Shown here: positions 54,937-61,996 of the stretch, one piece after another | Layout of the letters: each line of letters opens with the position of its first letter | Numbering within the stretch: position 1 is the first letter of the stretch | Assembly (NCBI GenBank): GCA_024637195.1 | Contig: JAGXFN010000009.1 | Location: 1-64,000, forward strand | From: Arcobacter sp. | Lineage (GTDB): Bacteria; Campylobacterota; Campylobacteria; Campylobacterales; Sulfurimonadaceae | Reading direction: 5' to 3' | Length of the DNA stretch: 64,000 bases | Program-made: the position numbers and the translations under genes | The notes under the pieces: generated by a model | Seen by the model: the letters and a program-made list of their open reading frames with translations, nothing else | Database searches by the model: none | What the model was told of the DNA's origin: nothing

Positions 54937-56283
54937 CTATGCCTTCTGCTCCCTTGCATACAACGCAGACTGAGCCTTCAGTGCTTTGCTAACCTCCGAC
55001 AGCTTCTTTTTGAGCCGGGCGCGGTCATGGCTGGCTTTGATGCAGCGGCCGACCAGCTCCTCAATATACTGCAGCTGTTCGTCGAGTGCTCGTATGTGGC
55101 TGGGCCTGATCGTCAGACTGCCGATGGTATTAAGGGCGCCGAGCATGCGCAACAGTACGGCGACATTTTCTTCGGCGCAACCCCGAATCTGATCGAAGGC
55201 CTCGGCCAAGAGACCCTCAAAGCTCGGAACGATCGCCACTATGCGCAGCGTTTCTCCCTCGTAACGGCGCGATGACGGGAATTTTCGACCGGCCAACCGA
55301 GCCATAATCGATGTCAGATAGTCCACGCAGATCACCGCTGTTGAAGTGTCATTGACCCCGGGAGAAAGTGCTTTGAGGGCCATATCCACGATCTGCCGAA
55401 TGCCGAAAGCCGGGTCCTGTTTAACTGAGCGATGACGGCTAATACTGTAAGCAGCATTAAGCGCATCAACGGTGCTCTGATCTGGCGGGTAAGTAAGCGC
55501 AAGCGATACCAGTGCCGTATCTTGCACAACGAACGCGCCGATGCCGTGCTCCGTACGCACGATAGTCCTGATGTCCTCTGCCAGGTGCAGTAGCGCATCG
55601 CTATTCACGCTTTGAATATAACCGCTTACTGCTGCGGGCACTGGATACCAGGTCCTCACATCCAGTGAATCGATCATCGGGTTCTTGCCTTCATCTTCAT
55701 CGGGCTCATGATCCTGTTTTTCTGGCAGCAGCCGATCAATGGATGCGTTGGTATCATGGGCGACCAAGGCGATAATGTTGGAAGCCTGGATCGACGAGGC
55801 AATATGATGAATAAAAAAGATGAGGACAGCAATGCCGCAAAACGACAGAAGAAAGGCGAAAAAGACCGCCAGGCTGGGCACAAATGGCGCATCGCCAGTG
55901 CGAATAGTGTGCATCACGATCAAACAATAGACGAAAATTCCGGCAAAGGTCCCCAGCGTGACCTGCGTGACACGGCTGCGCATGAAGTTGCGTAGAATGC
56001 GAGAGGTGTACTGGCTCGAAGCCAGTGCCAGTGCCAGCAGTGTCATGGAGAAGGTAATGCCCATAACAGACATCATCGAAGCAGCAAGCGTGGACAACAT
56101 ATCGCGCGCGCCATCCGCCGTGACCCCGAATACCCGCGGCCACTTGGCCAGCCATTGGTCACCCCCGGCGTAGTCTACTTGGATCAACACTACCGCGTAA
56201 ATAACGCTGCTCAGGACGATCAGAAAAGGAAAAAACCAGAAGCTCGATCGCAGATTACCCCAAAACTGTATTAACTTATTCAT
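54937..56283 (-). CDS. DUF2254 family membrane protein
   Basis: A 448-residue protein with four N-terminal membrane helices (SFWFFPFLIVLSSVIYAVV and others) and a large C-terminal cytoplasmic domain. MGITFSMTLLALALASSQYT and PGVNDTSTAVICVDYL are DUF2254 hallmarks. The gene is clearly GC-rich compared with its flanks and looks like a recent arrival from another phylum. The function is unknown. The 56284-56770 gap downstream has no intact gene; only a short frame ending HVEAIKILQYCEKL near 56475 suggests a dead gene. Confidence 0.88.
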   Translation of the reverse strand: MNKLIQFWGNLRSSFWFFPFLIVLSSVIYAVVLIQVDYAGGDQWLAKWPRVFGVTADGARDMLSTLAASMMSVMGITFSMTLLALALASSQYTSRILRNFMRSRVTQVTLGTFAGIFVYCLIVMHTIRTGDAPFVPSLAVFFAFLLSFCGIAVLIFFIHHIASSIQASNIIALVAHDTNASIDRLLPEKQDHEPDEDEGKNPMIDSLDVRTWYPVPAAVSGYIQSVNSDALLHLAEDIRTIVRTEHGIGAFVVQDTALVSLALTYPPDQSTVDALNAAYSISRHRSVKQDPAFGIRQIVDMALKALSPGVNDTSTAVICVDYLTSIMARLAGRKFPSSRRYEGETLRIVAIVPSFEGLLAEAFDQIRGCAEENVAVLLRMLGALNTIGSLTIRPSHIRALDEQLQYIEELVGRCIKASHDRARLKKKLSEVSKALKAQSALYAREQKA

Positions 56284-56772
56284 GCATCAATCTCCAAATT
56301 AGAATTTAAGACATGTCTTCACCGTGTTTTCGATGTAGGCCTTATGGACTAGCAACTTGTCACGCAAAAACTGTTTCGCATACACTGTACGCGAACCGAG
56401 ACTCGGAACCGGTAGATGACATCACCGGCCATGTGGAAGCGATCAAGATCCTTCAATACTGCGAGAAGCTTTGAATACACCCATCATTCAAAATATTTTT
56501 ACGTTTCATCTAATTCACCTGAATACCTGCATACGAAATCGATGCCTTCTGCTAAGACAGACAATAGCGCTATATTTGACTCTTCATCATAGTACACAGC
56601 TTCTGCATTACATCCTTACATATTGTTTCAAAATCGAGCGTTAAAAAGTTAATCAAGCTCCACTCTTTAAAATTAATCCAGTTTCGCAATATCAATTCGC
56701 ATCAATTCCGACTTGGTTCCTCGTTTTTGTTGTGTTTTTAGTAACACTGACTTTTTTTAAAAGCCTTACCTC

Positions 56773-57132
56773 ACTAAAACGGCAATTGCTATGCAGTATG
56801 CTTGGGCTTCTCAGAAGATACTTGAAAATCCCACTATAGAGAGTAAAAAATATTCTGATGATGCAATTGGGTGTCAATTTTACTGGATAAGAAAAAGTAC
56901 CAACAACTTAACAACATTAGAAGCTATGAAAGTTGGACTCAATCATAAAGTTTAGAATCCCGAAATCAAAGACATTTTATATAATACAAGAGCAAGAATT
57001 GAACAAAAGTTTCATTAGTTTCATTATAACAAGTGCATTGTCTGGACAGATTTTTCAAGGCGAAGAGAGTACTTTAAATATGTGTCAAACTAATATAGAT
57101 GCAATAGGAGCATAATAGGAAAAAGATATTTG
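56773..57132 (+). pseudogene. Partial, decayed duplicate of the 57336-58235 gene
   Basis: This ~360-bp stretch repeats 57903-58252 almost base for base. It has a TAC-to-TAG change at 56953-56955, a small duplicated insertion (TTCATTAG near 57018) and lacks the 5' half. The match runs past the parental stop and ends at GATATTTG, after which an IS-end-like sequence begins. Confidence 0.9.
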
Positions 57133-57158
57133 GAATGACCCCAATTTCATAGACACTT

Positions 57159-57190
57159 ATAAAGCTCTTTAACTCCATACCCATGGAATT
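57159..57190 (+). repeat. Dispersed repeat R3, copy 1
   Basis: ATAAAGCTCTTTAACTCCAT and the following ACCCATG recur at 60476-60505. Directly before it, GAATGACCCCAATTTCATAG (57133-57152) looks like the end of an insertion element, possibly IS3-type. Confidence 0.6.
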
Positions 57191-57335
57191 TCTACAGAGT
57201 GATTATAAATTAAAAGCATAAGTTACTATATGTAGCAAAGCAGAGATTAATAATTAAATTACGTTAATCTTAACATGTAATGATTATTTGTTTATCTAAA
57301 ATAGTTTTAAACAATTTCTTAACTAGGAGAAAATC

Positions 57336-58235
57336 ATGGGAAAACTATTTACATCGATAATGCTATTTTTTAGCCTGACAACGGTTATCTTGGCTCAAAC
57401 AATTGATTTGGAATATTCAAAAGGGACGGAACAGGATGCGGTTAGTATACTAATTCCATCTCCTGCACAGAAAAACGTCCCTGCAGATGTCGTCATCAAA
57501 GTTTTATTTAATGTATCGCTTGATCCTGCGCATATCAAGAAAAATGATGTCATGCTTGTACATACCTCTGACTCAAATAAGCATATTGAGGGAGAAGTTG
57601 CTTATGTGCCTGAAAACAAAACGGTGACGTTCAAACCAAATAAACCATTAAAAGTCGGTGTTTACGAGCTAACATTTAAAAGTCTTAAAACAGTCAAAGA
57701 GGAAAAAGAGAAGCACATAAAAGAGATCAAATATCGCTTTTATGTCCCTGAAGTGATCAACGGGTATATGCTTCCTCCGGAACCGGATGAAACAATAAAC
57801 AATTCGACACTGTTGGGAATTGACTTTAATGAAAATGGGGTTAGAGATGATGTGGAACTGTATGTAATAAAAAGATTTGCTAAAGACCCAGAGTTTCCTA
57901 AAACTAAAACAGCAATTGCCATGCAGTATGCTTGGGCTTCTCAGAAGATACTTGAAAATCCCACTATAGAGAGTAAAAAATATTCTGATGATGCAATTGG
58001 GTGTCAATTTTACTGGATAAGAAAAAGTACCAAAAACTTAACAACATTAGAAGCTATGAAATTTGGACTCAATCATAAAGTTTACAATCCCGAAATTAAA
58101 GACATTTTATATAATACAAGAGCAAGAATTGAACAAAAGTTTCATTATAACAGTGCATTGTCCGGACAGATTTTTCAAGGCCAAGAGAGTACTTTAAATA
58201 TGTGTCAAACTAATATAGATGCAATAGGAGCATAA
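57336..58235 (+). CDS. Secreted protein with bacterial Ig-like domain and unknown C-terminal domain
   Basis: A 299-residue exported protein (signal GKLFTSIMLFFSLTTVILA). Residues ~38-135 form an Ig-like/CopC-like beta domain (PSPAQKNVPADVVIKVLFNV). From ~148, PPEPDETINNSTLLGIDFNE followed by NGVRDDVELYVI is a segment common in exported hypotheticals of this phylum, then a helical domain with two Cys (AIGCQFYW, LNMCQTN). The function is unknown. AGGAGAAAATC precedes the ATG. Its 3' half exists as a decayed copy upstream. Confidence 0.75.
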   Translation: MGKLFTSIMLFFSLTTVILAQTIDLEYSKGTEQDAVSILIPSPAQKNVPADVVIKVLFNVSLDPAHIKKNDVMLVHTSDSNKHIEGEVAYVPENKTVTFKPNKPLKVGVYELTFKSLKTVKEEKEKHIKEIKYRFYVPEVINGYMLPPEPDETINNSTLLGIDFNENGVRDDVELYVIKRFAKDPEFPKTKTAIAMQYAWASQKILENPTIESKKYSDDAIGCQFYWIRKSTKNLTTLEAMKFGLNHKVYNPEIKDILYNTRARIEQKFHYNSALSGQIFQGQESTLNMCQTNIDAIGA

Positions 58236-58236
58236 T

Positions 58237-58359
58237 AGGAAAAAGATATTTGTATTAATTTTAACTATATTTATTTATTTGAATATTGCTCACGCGGAAA
58301 CTATAAATGAGTGCAAGACGGATATTTATTATGGCAATGGGGTATGGAATGAATCATAA
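58237..58359 (+). pseudogene. Truncated signal-peptide gene start with lost start codon
   Basis: Reading from AGG at 58237, the frame encodes KKIFVLILTIFIYLNIAHA, a complete signal peptide, then ETINECKTDIYYGNGVWNES and a stop. The codon where ATG is expected, six bases after AGGAG, is AGG. The NECKTDIYYGNGVWN start is familiar from longer exported proteins of this phylum, so this is a dead 5' fragment next in line after the Ig-like gene. Confidence 0.65.
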
Positions 58360-58516
58360 GAACAATACACACAGCAATCTCTTTCTTTGGGACGAAGTAT
58401 TACTCCACATTTTTTACATTCGTAAAACCATCGACAGGCATCCGTAGGCATTACGTCGGTTTCACTATGTCCACACTTTGGACAGGTGATAGTAGACTTA
58501 TAATAATTTTATTCAT
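58329..58516 (-). pseudogene. Small zinc-ribbon (GDCCVYC-type) protein, frameshifted
   Basis: On the minus strand one frame gives KSTITCPKCGHSETDVMPTD, ACRWFYECKKCGVILRPKER, then DCCVYCSYD and a stop at 58329. This is the small Cys-rich protein usually ending GDCCVYCSYG. The ATG at 58516 is in another frame; restoring one A near 58497 would join MNKIII to KSTITCPKC. It overlaps the preceding pseudogene tail to tail. Confidence 0.7.
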
Positions 58517-58569
58517 TTAAACTCTCCAAAGTGTGGAACTAGACTAGGCTGTATATCCTAAATTGCCAT

Positions 58570-58944
58570 TTAGGCTAAAACGACTTCGTCAAAAAATAAT
58601 TCTCTATTTTTCTCAAAGTTGTCTACCAATGTAGTGAAACATCCACCAAGCTCTCGTATTGTTTCAATATTGGGCTCAATATAGATCTTATTGCCTTTTT
58701 TTTCCATTTTAACGATATCGGCTTCACGCAGTAGTTGTAGATGCTTTGAGATTGTAGGCAGGGAAAACTCAAAATGTTCTGCAATAGTGCTAACACATGT
58801 AGCATGAGGGCTGACTTTTATCTTAGAATCTTTTTTATCAAGTGAACAAGCGTAGCCGCCGGTAAATACATTTTTGAAAATCAAAAAGCGAGTCTCATTC
58901 CCAAGGGCCTTAAAAATTTTTATTTTTTGTTGCATATCCAACAT
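58570..58944 (-). CDS. ArsR/SmtB-type regulator with three cysteines
   Basis: A 124-residue winged-helix repressor. The recognition helix region is EFSLPTISKHLQLLREADIV, and EKKGNKIYIEP is the beta wing. Cys are at 33, 50 and 102. A Cys in the N-terminal helical part paired with one in the last helix is the pattern of persulfide sensors (SqrR/BigR) as well as of some metal sensors. It is divergent from a DUF302-rhodanese-DsrE operon with a palindrome between them, so it most likely represses that operon and itself. Confidence 0.87.
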   Translation of the reverse strand: MLDMQQKIKIFKALGNETRFLIFKNVFTGGYACSLDKKDSKIKVSPHATCVSTIAEHFEFSLPTISKHLQLLREADIVKMEKKGNKIYIEPNIETIRELGGCFTTLVDNFEKNRELFFDEVVLA

Positions 58945-58986
58945 ATAGTTTCCTTGACAAATTAATTAAATAATTATACCATACGC

Positions 58987-59002
58987 TTAACTATTTAGTT
59001 AA
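58987..59002. promoter_or_regulatory. Palindromic candidate operator for the ArsR-type regulator
   Basis: TTAACTATTTAGTTAA has two perfect 7-base arms around TT. It lies 43 bp from the regulator start and 40 bp from the DUF302 gene. AT-rich palindromes of this size are typical ArsR-family sites. Confidence 0.65.
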
Positions 59003-59041
59003 ATTCCTAATTATGCAACTAATTATAAAAAAGGATGTGAA

Positions 59042-59479
59042 ATGATAAAAACATTGATGAAACTCTTTGTAAGTAAAGAAAAATTGTTTGAGATGATGAC
59101 CTACAAGGTGCATAGCAAGAAGGAGATATCAAAGGTCGTTGAGAAGGTTGAATCTGCTTGTGAAACATATAAATTTGCCCTTTTACACAGTTATGTTTAT
59201 CATGAAGTCGTTGAATCTAAGGGCTTTCCAATTGAGAGAAAGGTCTATATCTATGAAGTGTGTCAAGCTAAGGTTGCTGCTCTTGTCTTAACAGATGAAC
59301 CAAGTTTCGCTCCTTTTATGCCCTGTAGAGTTGCTGTATATGAAGAAGCTGGACAGGTAAGCATATCTACGCAAAACATGGAAATGATGCTCGATACGCT
59401 AAAAGACAATACCGAATTGTATGGACAGACCAACGAGCTGTTTAGAACACTGAAATCATTAATAAATGATATTAAATAA
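59042..59479 (+). CDS. DUF302 domain protein
   Basis: A 145-residue soluble protein. FALLHSYVYHEVVESKGFPI followed by ERKVYIYEVCQ, and FMPCRVAVYEEAGQVSISTQ, are the DUF302 core. DUF302 proteins occur beside sulfur and metal stress genes but have no settled function. AAGGATGTGAA precedes the ATG. It overlaps the frame of the next gene but ends 10 bp before its likely start. Confidence 0.85.
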   Translation: MIKTLMKLFVSKEKLFEMMTYKVHSKKEISKVVEKVESACETYKFALLHSYVYHEVVESKGFPIERKVYIYEVCQAKVAALVLTDEPSFAPFMPCRVAVYEEAGQVSISTQNMEMMLDTLKDNTELYGQTNELFRTLKSLINDIK

Positions 59480-59489
59480 AGGAATAAAG

Positions 59490-59954
59490 ATGAAAAAATT
59501 ATTATTAAGTTGTATAAGCATTGCTTTACTGTTAGCATCCACACCTGCCTTCGCAGGACACCCTGAAACAGACCTTTTGCTTGAAAAAGCAAAAAAAGAA
59601 GCAGGTGAGATTACGCCTACTGAACTCAAAAAGATGCTTGATGATGAAAAAAGCGTTATTATCTTGGATGTACGCGAAAGTGAACAAAGAGCCGAAGGAC
59701 AGATATATTGGGATGATATGTTTGCTATCACACGAGGCAACTTAGAGTTTGAAGTTCTAAATGAGATTAAGAACAAAGACGCAGTCATTATCACTTATTG
59801 TAGAGGTGGTAGTCGTGGTGCTTTGGCAGCGCAGACACTAAGAAACCTTGGTTATAAAAATGCTACTAATCTTAAAGGCGGTCTAAAAGGATGGGCAAAA
59901 GCAGGTTATCCTATCGAGACAGGTTTAGGCGTGACTAAACTTACACAAGAGTAA
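59490..59954 (+). CDS. Secreted rhodanese-domain protein
   Basis: A 154-residue periplasmic sulfurtransferase. The signal peptide is KKLLLSCISIALLLASTPAF (plus AG). The rhodanese fold has VIILDVRESEQRAEGQI and the active loop CRGGSR. The ATG at 59490 has AAAGGAATAAAG before it; the earlier start at 59466 lies inside the DUF302 gene. It is the second gene of the ArsR-controlled operon. Confidence 0.9.
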   Translation: MKKLLLSCISIALLLASTPAFAGHPETDLLLEKAKKEAGEITPTELKKMLDDEKSVIILDVRESEQRAEGQIYWDDMFAITRGNLEFEVLNEIKNKDAVIITYCRGGSRGALAAQTLRNLGYKNATNLKGGLKGWAKAGYPIETGLGVTKLTQE

Positions 59955-59957
59955 ATT

Positions 59958-60311
59958 ATGATCACGATTATATTAAATCACCAGCCCTATGATGGATCTG
60001 ATGTGACATGGAATGCTTTGCGTTTAGCTTCTACTCTGCATAAGGGCGGAGAGAGGGTAAATATCTTTTTAATGAATGATGCGGTTGATCTTGCTAGAGA
60101 CAAAACACTCAAGCCGGATAGCTATGATCATGATTTAGTTTTAATGTTGAAAAAGATGTATGAGAGTGGTGTTGCACTACAAGTATGCGGCACATGTAAT
60201 GCGCGTTGCGGGCTATATAAAAATGAACCGTATTTTGATAAAAAAATATCTTCTACAATGCAAGTTCTTGCAGATTGGGTAAGCCAAAGTAAGCAGGTTC
60301 TGACTTTTTAA
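59958..60311 (+). CDS. DsrE-family sulfur-relay protein
   Basis: A 117-residue cytoplasmic protein of the DsrE/YchN type. SDVTWNALRLASTLHKGGER and VNIFLMNDAVDLAR match the family, and VCGTCNARCGL supplies three Cys that could carry persulfide. It starts 3 bp after the rhodanese stop. It would accept sulfane sulfur in the cytoplasm while the rhodanese acts in the periplasm. Confidence 0.85.
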   Translation: MITIILNHQPYDGSDVTWNALRLASTLHKGGERVNIFLMNDAVDLARDKTLKPDSYDHDLVLMLKKMYESGVALQVCGTCNARCGLYKNEPYFDKKISSTMQVLADWVSQSKQVLTF

Positions 60312-60475
60312 AAATAACATATAAAACATGTTGTGTATTAGGAGGTGGTAATATCTCCAAAGTCCTCTTGATTTTTAATATTTTCGGTGTCTCTTGGTGT
60401 CAATCTAATACTCTGCAACAGCTTGAATAATTAGTTGATAAATAAAAAGCCTAACTCAAGCGTCCTTATCCCCTC

Positions 60476-60505
60476 ATAAAGCTCTTTAATCCCATACCCA
60501 TGAAA
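60476..60505 (+). repeat. Dispersed repeat R3, copy 2
   Basis: ATAAAGCTCTTTAATCCCAT followed by ACCCATG matches 57159-57190. It lies in the gene-free gap 60312-60741, which otherwise holds R1 copy f and a hairpin. Confidence 0.6.
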
Positions 60506-60530
60506 TAGACCTGGATTTAGGGGTCAATTT

Positions 60531-60602
60531 AGGGGTCAGATGACAAGTATAAATATTGAGGGACAGTAGATGAAAATTTACATTGTAGATTTTCATCTAC
60601 TG
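60531..60602 (+). repeat. Dispersed repeat R1, copy f, with adjacent long hairpin
   Basis: AGGGGTCAGATGACAAGTAT at 60531-60550 is the R1 core with one change. Just downstream a stem of 17 bp with one mismatch forms between 60564-60580 and 60586-60602 around a 5-base loop. Hairpins beside short conserved ends are a feature of IS200/IS605-type and REP-type elements. Confidence 0.7.
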
Positions 60603-60741
60603 CTCAAGCAGAAAAATGGACCGGCAGAAGAAAAGTAGGGTGTTGAAAGTTGGGCGTGTGTGACAGATTTGTGTACCAATTGCTTTTTGTGTGGGTGATG
60701 TGTTTTGAAAGCTCGTAAAATAGGGGGTTGTAGAAGAAAAG

Positions 60742-60816
60742 TGGTGACCCCAAGGAGATTTGAACTCCTATAACATGGATGAAAACCATGGATCCTAACC
60801 ATTAGACGATGGGGCC
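60742..60816 (-). tRNA. tRNA-Glu (anticodon TTC)
   Basis: The minus strand folds as a full cloverleaf: acceptor GGCCCCA/TGGGGTC, anticodon loop with TTC, T-loop GTTCAAATC, discriminator A and an encoded CCA. It is the second gene after tRNA-Lys and is likely on the same transcript. The accessory region ends about 140 bp downstream of its 3' end. Confidence 0.95.
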
Positions 60817-60873
60817 ACTTTTGAAGTGTTTGTTGAATCTTTTCTATTAAAAGGGTTAGGCTTTAATAAAAAA

Positions 60874-60949
60874 TGGTGTCCCGTGATGGATTCGAACCAT
60901 CGGCATCCTCATTAAAAGTGAGATGCTCTACCAGCTGAGCTAACGAGAC
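60874..60949 (-). tRNA. tRNA-Lys (anticodon TTT)
   Basis: The 76-nt cloverleaf has acceptor GTCTCGT/ACGGGAC, D-loop AGCTCAGCTGGTAGAGC, anticodon loop CTTTTAA, T-loop GGTTCGAATCC and an encoded CCA. Confidence 0.96.
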
Positions 60950-60985
60950 GTTTTTCTCTAAAGCTTAGTCGCTTATGAGGCCGAA

Positions 60986-61014
60986 ATTATAGGGCAAAGG
61001 AGAAAGATTGTCAA
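60986..61014 (-). promoter_or_regulatory. Sigma-70-type promoter of the tRNA-Lys/tRNA-Glu operon
   Basis: On the minus strand TTGACA (61014-61009) and TATAAT (60991-60986) are both perfect and separated by exactly 17 bp. tRNA-Lys starts about 30 bases after the expected transcription start. Confidence 0.85.
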
Positions 61015-61086
61015 GGTTTTTGGCAAAGAAAATAGAAATTTTATCCGTGACTGTTTTTGGCATACATTACTGGCATATTTTTACGC

Positions 61087-61092
61087 TAAAAT
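61087..61092 (+). promoter_or_regulatory. Possible -10 box of the Bat operon
   Basis: TAAAAT lies only 7 bases before the ATG at 61100, and there is no ribosome site between. If used, the message would be nearly leaderless. Confidence 0.4.
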
Positions 61093-61099
61093 TCACACA

Positions 61100-61996
61100 A
61101 TGATTTTGTTCGAATACACTTACCTTCTTCTTTTACTGTTTCCCTTGCTCTACTGTCTGTACAGATGCCGTGAAGCAGTCGTCAAGCGCAGCTTCGTGCA
61201 TCTGCAGCTTTTTGTGCTGAAACGTCCGCGGATATGGATACAAGACCTTCTTAAACTGTTTATCGTTCTCTTACTTGTCCTGGCGCTGGCTTCGCCTGTG
61301 CTAATCGACAAAAGCAACCCTCTAAACCGCAAAGGGATCGATATTGTCCTTGCTATAGATGCCAGCGGTTCGATGCGTGCGTCAGGACTGAGCGAAGTGC
61401 GTGAAAGCCGTTTTGAAACGGTGCAGCGGGTGGTAAAAAGTTTCATCTTGAAGCGCCTGAATGACAATGTCGGCATCGTCCTCTTCGGGGATTTTGCCTT
61501 TATCGCTTCGCCGGTGACCTATGAAAAAGAGGTCGTCACCCAGATGCTCTCCTACCTTCAAACGGGGATGGCGGGTGACAACACGGCGATAGGAGAGGGG
61601 ATAGAGCAGTCGATCCGTGCGCTAAGCTTCTCTACGGCAAAGACAAAGGTGATCATCCTGCTCTCTGACGGCGAGCATAACAGCGGGCGCATCTCTCCCA
61701 AGGACGCGGTAGCTATCGCTCAGGACAAGGGGATCAAGATCTACACCATAGCCGTCGGTGATGACTTCAACCCCGCGCTCTTGCAGGAGATCTCATCTGA
61801 AACGGGCGGGAAATCTTATGCGGCGGTGAATGAGGAGGAGCTGCGTGCCATCTACGAGCAGATCGATCAGATGGAAAGCTCACAGATCAAAAGCCGGCAC
61901 TTCTTGAAAAAAGAGTATTATTACCACTATCTGCTGCTGCTTGCCTTTGTGCTGCTGAGCGTTTACATCCTGCGCCGTTACAGAGGAACCGCATGA
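61100..61996 (+). CDS. BatA-like VWA-domain membrane protein
   Basis: A 298-residue aerotolerance-type protein. N-terminal helices (YLLLLLFPLLYCL and DLLKLFIVLLLVLALASPVL) flank a short loop, the periplasmic VWA domain carries the MIDAS motif DASGSM, and a C-terminal helix follows (YYHYLLLLAFVLLSVYIL). Bat proteins are membrane complexes linked to oxidative stress and to MoxR ATPases; a MoxR gene is not seen in this window and would be expected to the right or elsewhere. It overlaps the next gene by four bases. Confidence 0.88.
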   Translation: MILFEYTYLLLLLFPLLYCLYRCREAVVKRSFVHLQLFVLKRPRIWIQDLLKLFIVLLLVLALASPVLIDKSNPLNRKGIDIVLAIDASGSMRASGLSEVRESRFETVQRVVKSFILKRLNDNVGIVLFGDFAFIASPVTYEKEVVTQMLSYLQTGMAGDNTAIGEGIEQSIRALSFSTAKTKVIILLSDGEHNSGRISPKDAVAIAQDKGIKIYTIAVGDDFNPALLQEISSETGGKSYAAVNEEELRAIYEQIDQMESSQIKSRHFLKKEYYYHYLLLLAFVLLSVYILRRYRGTA

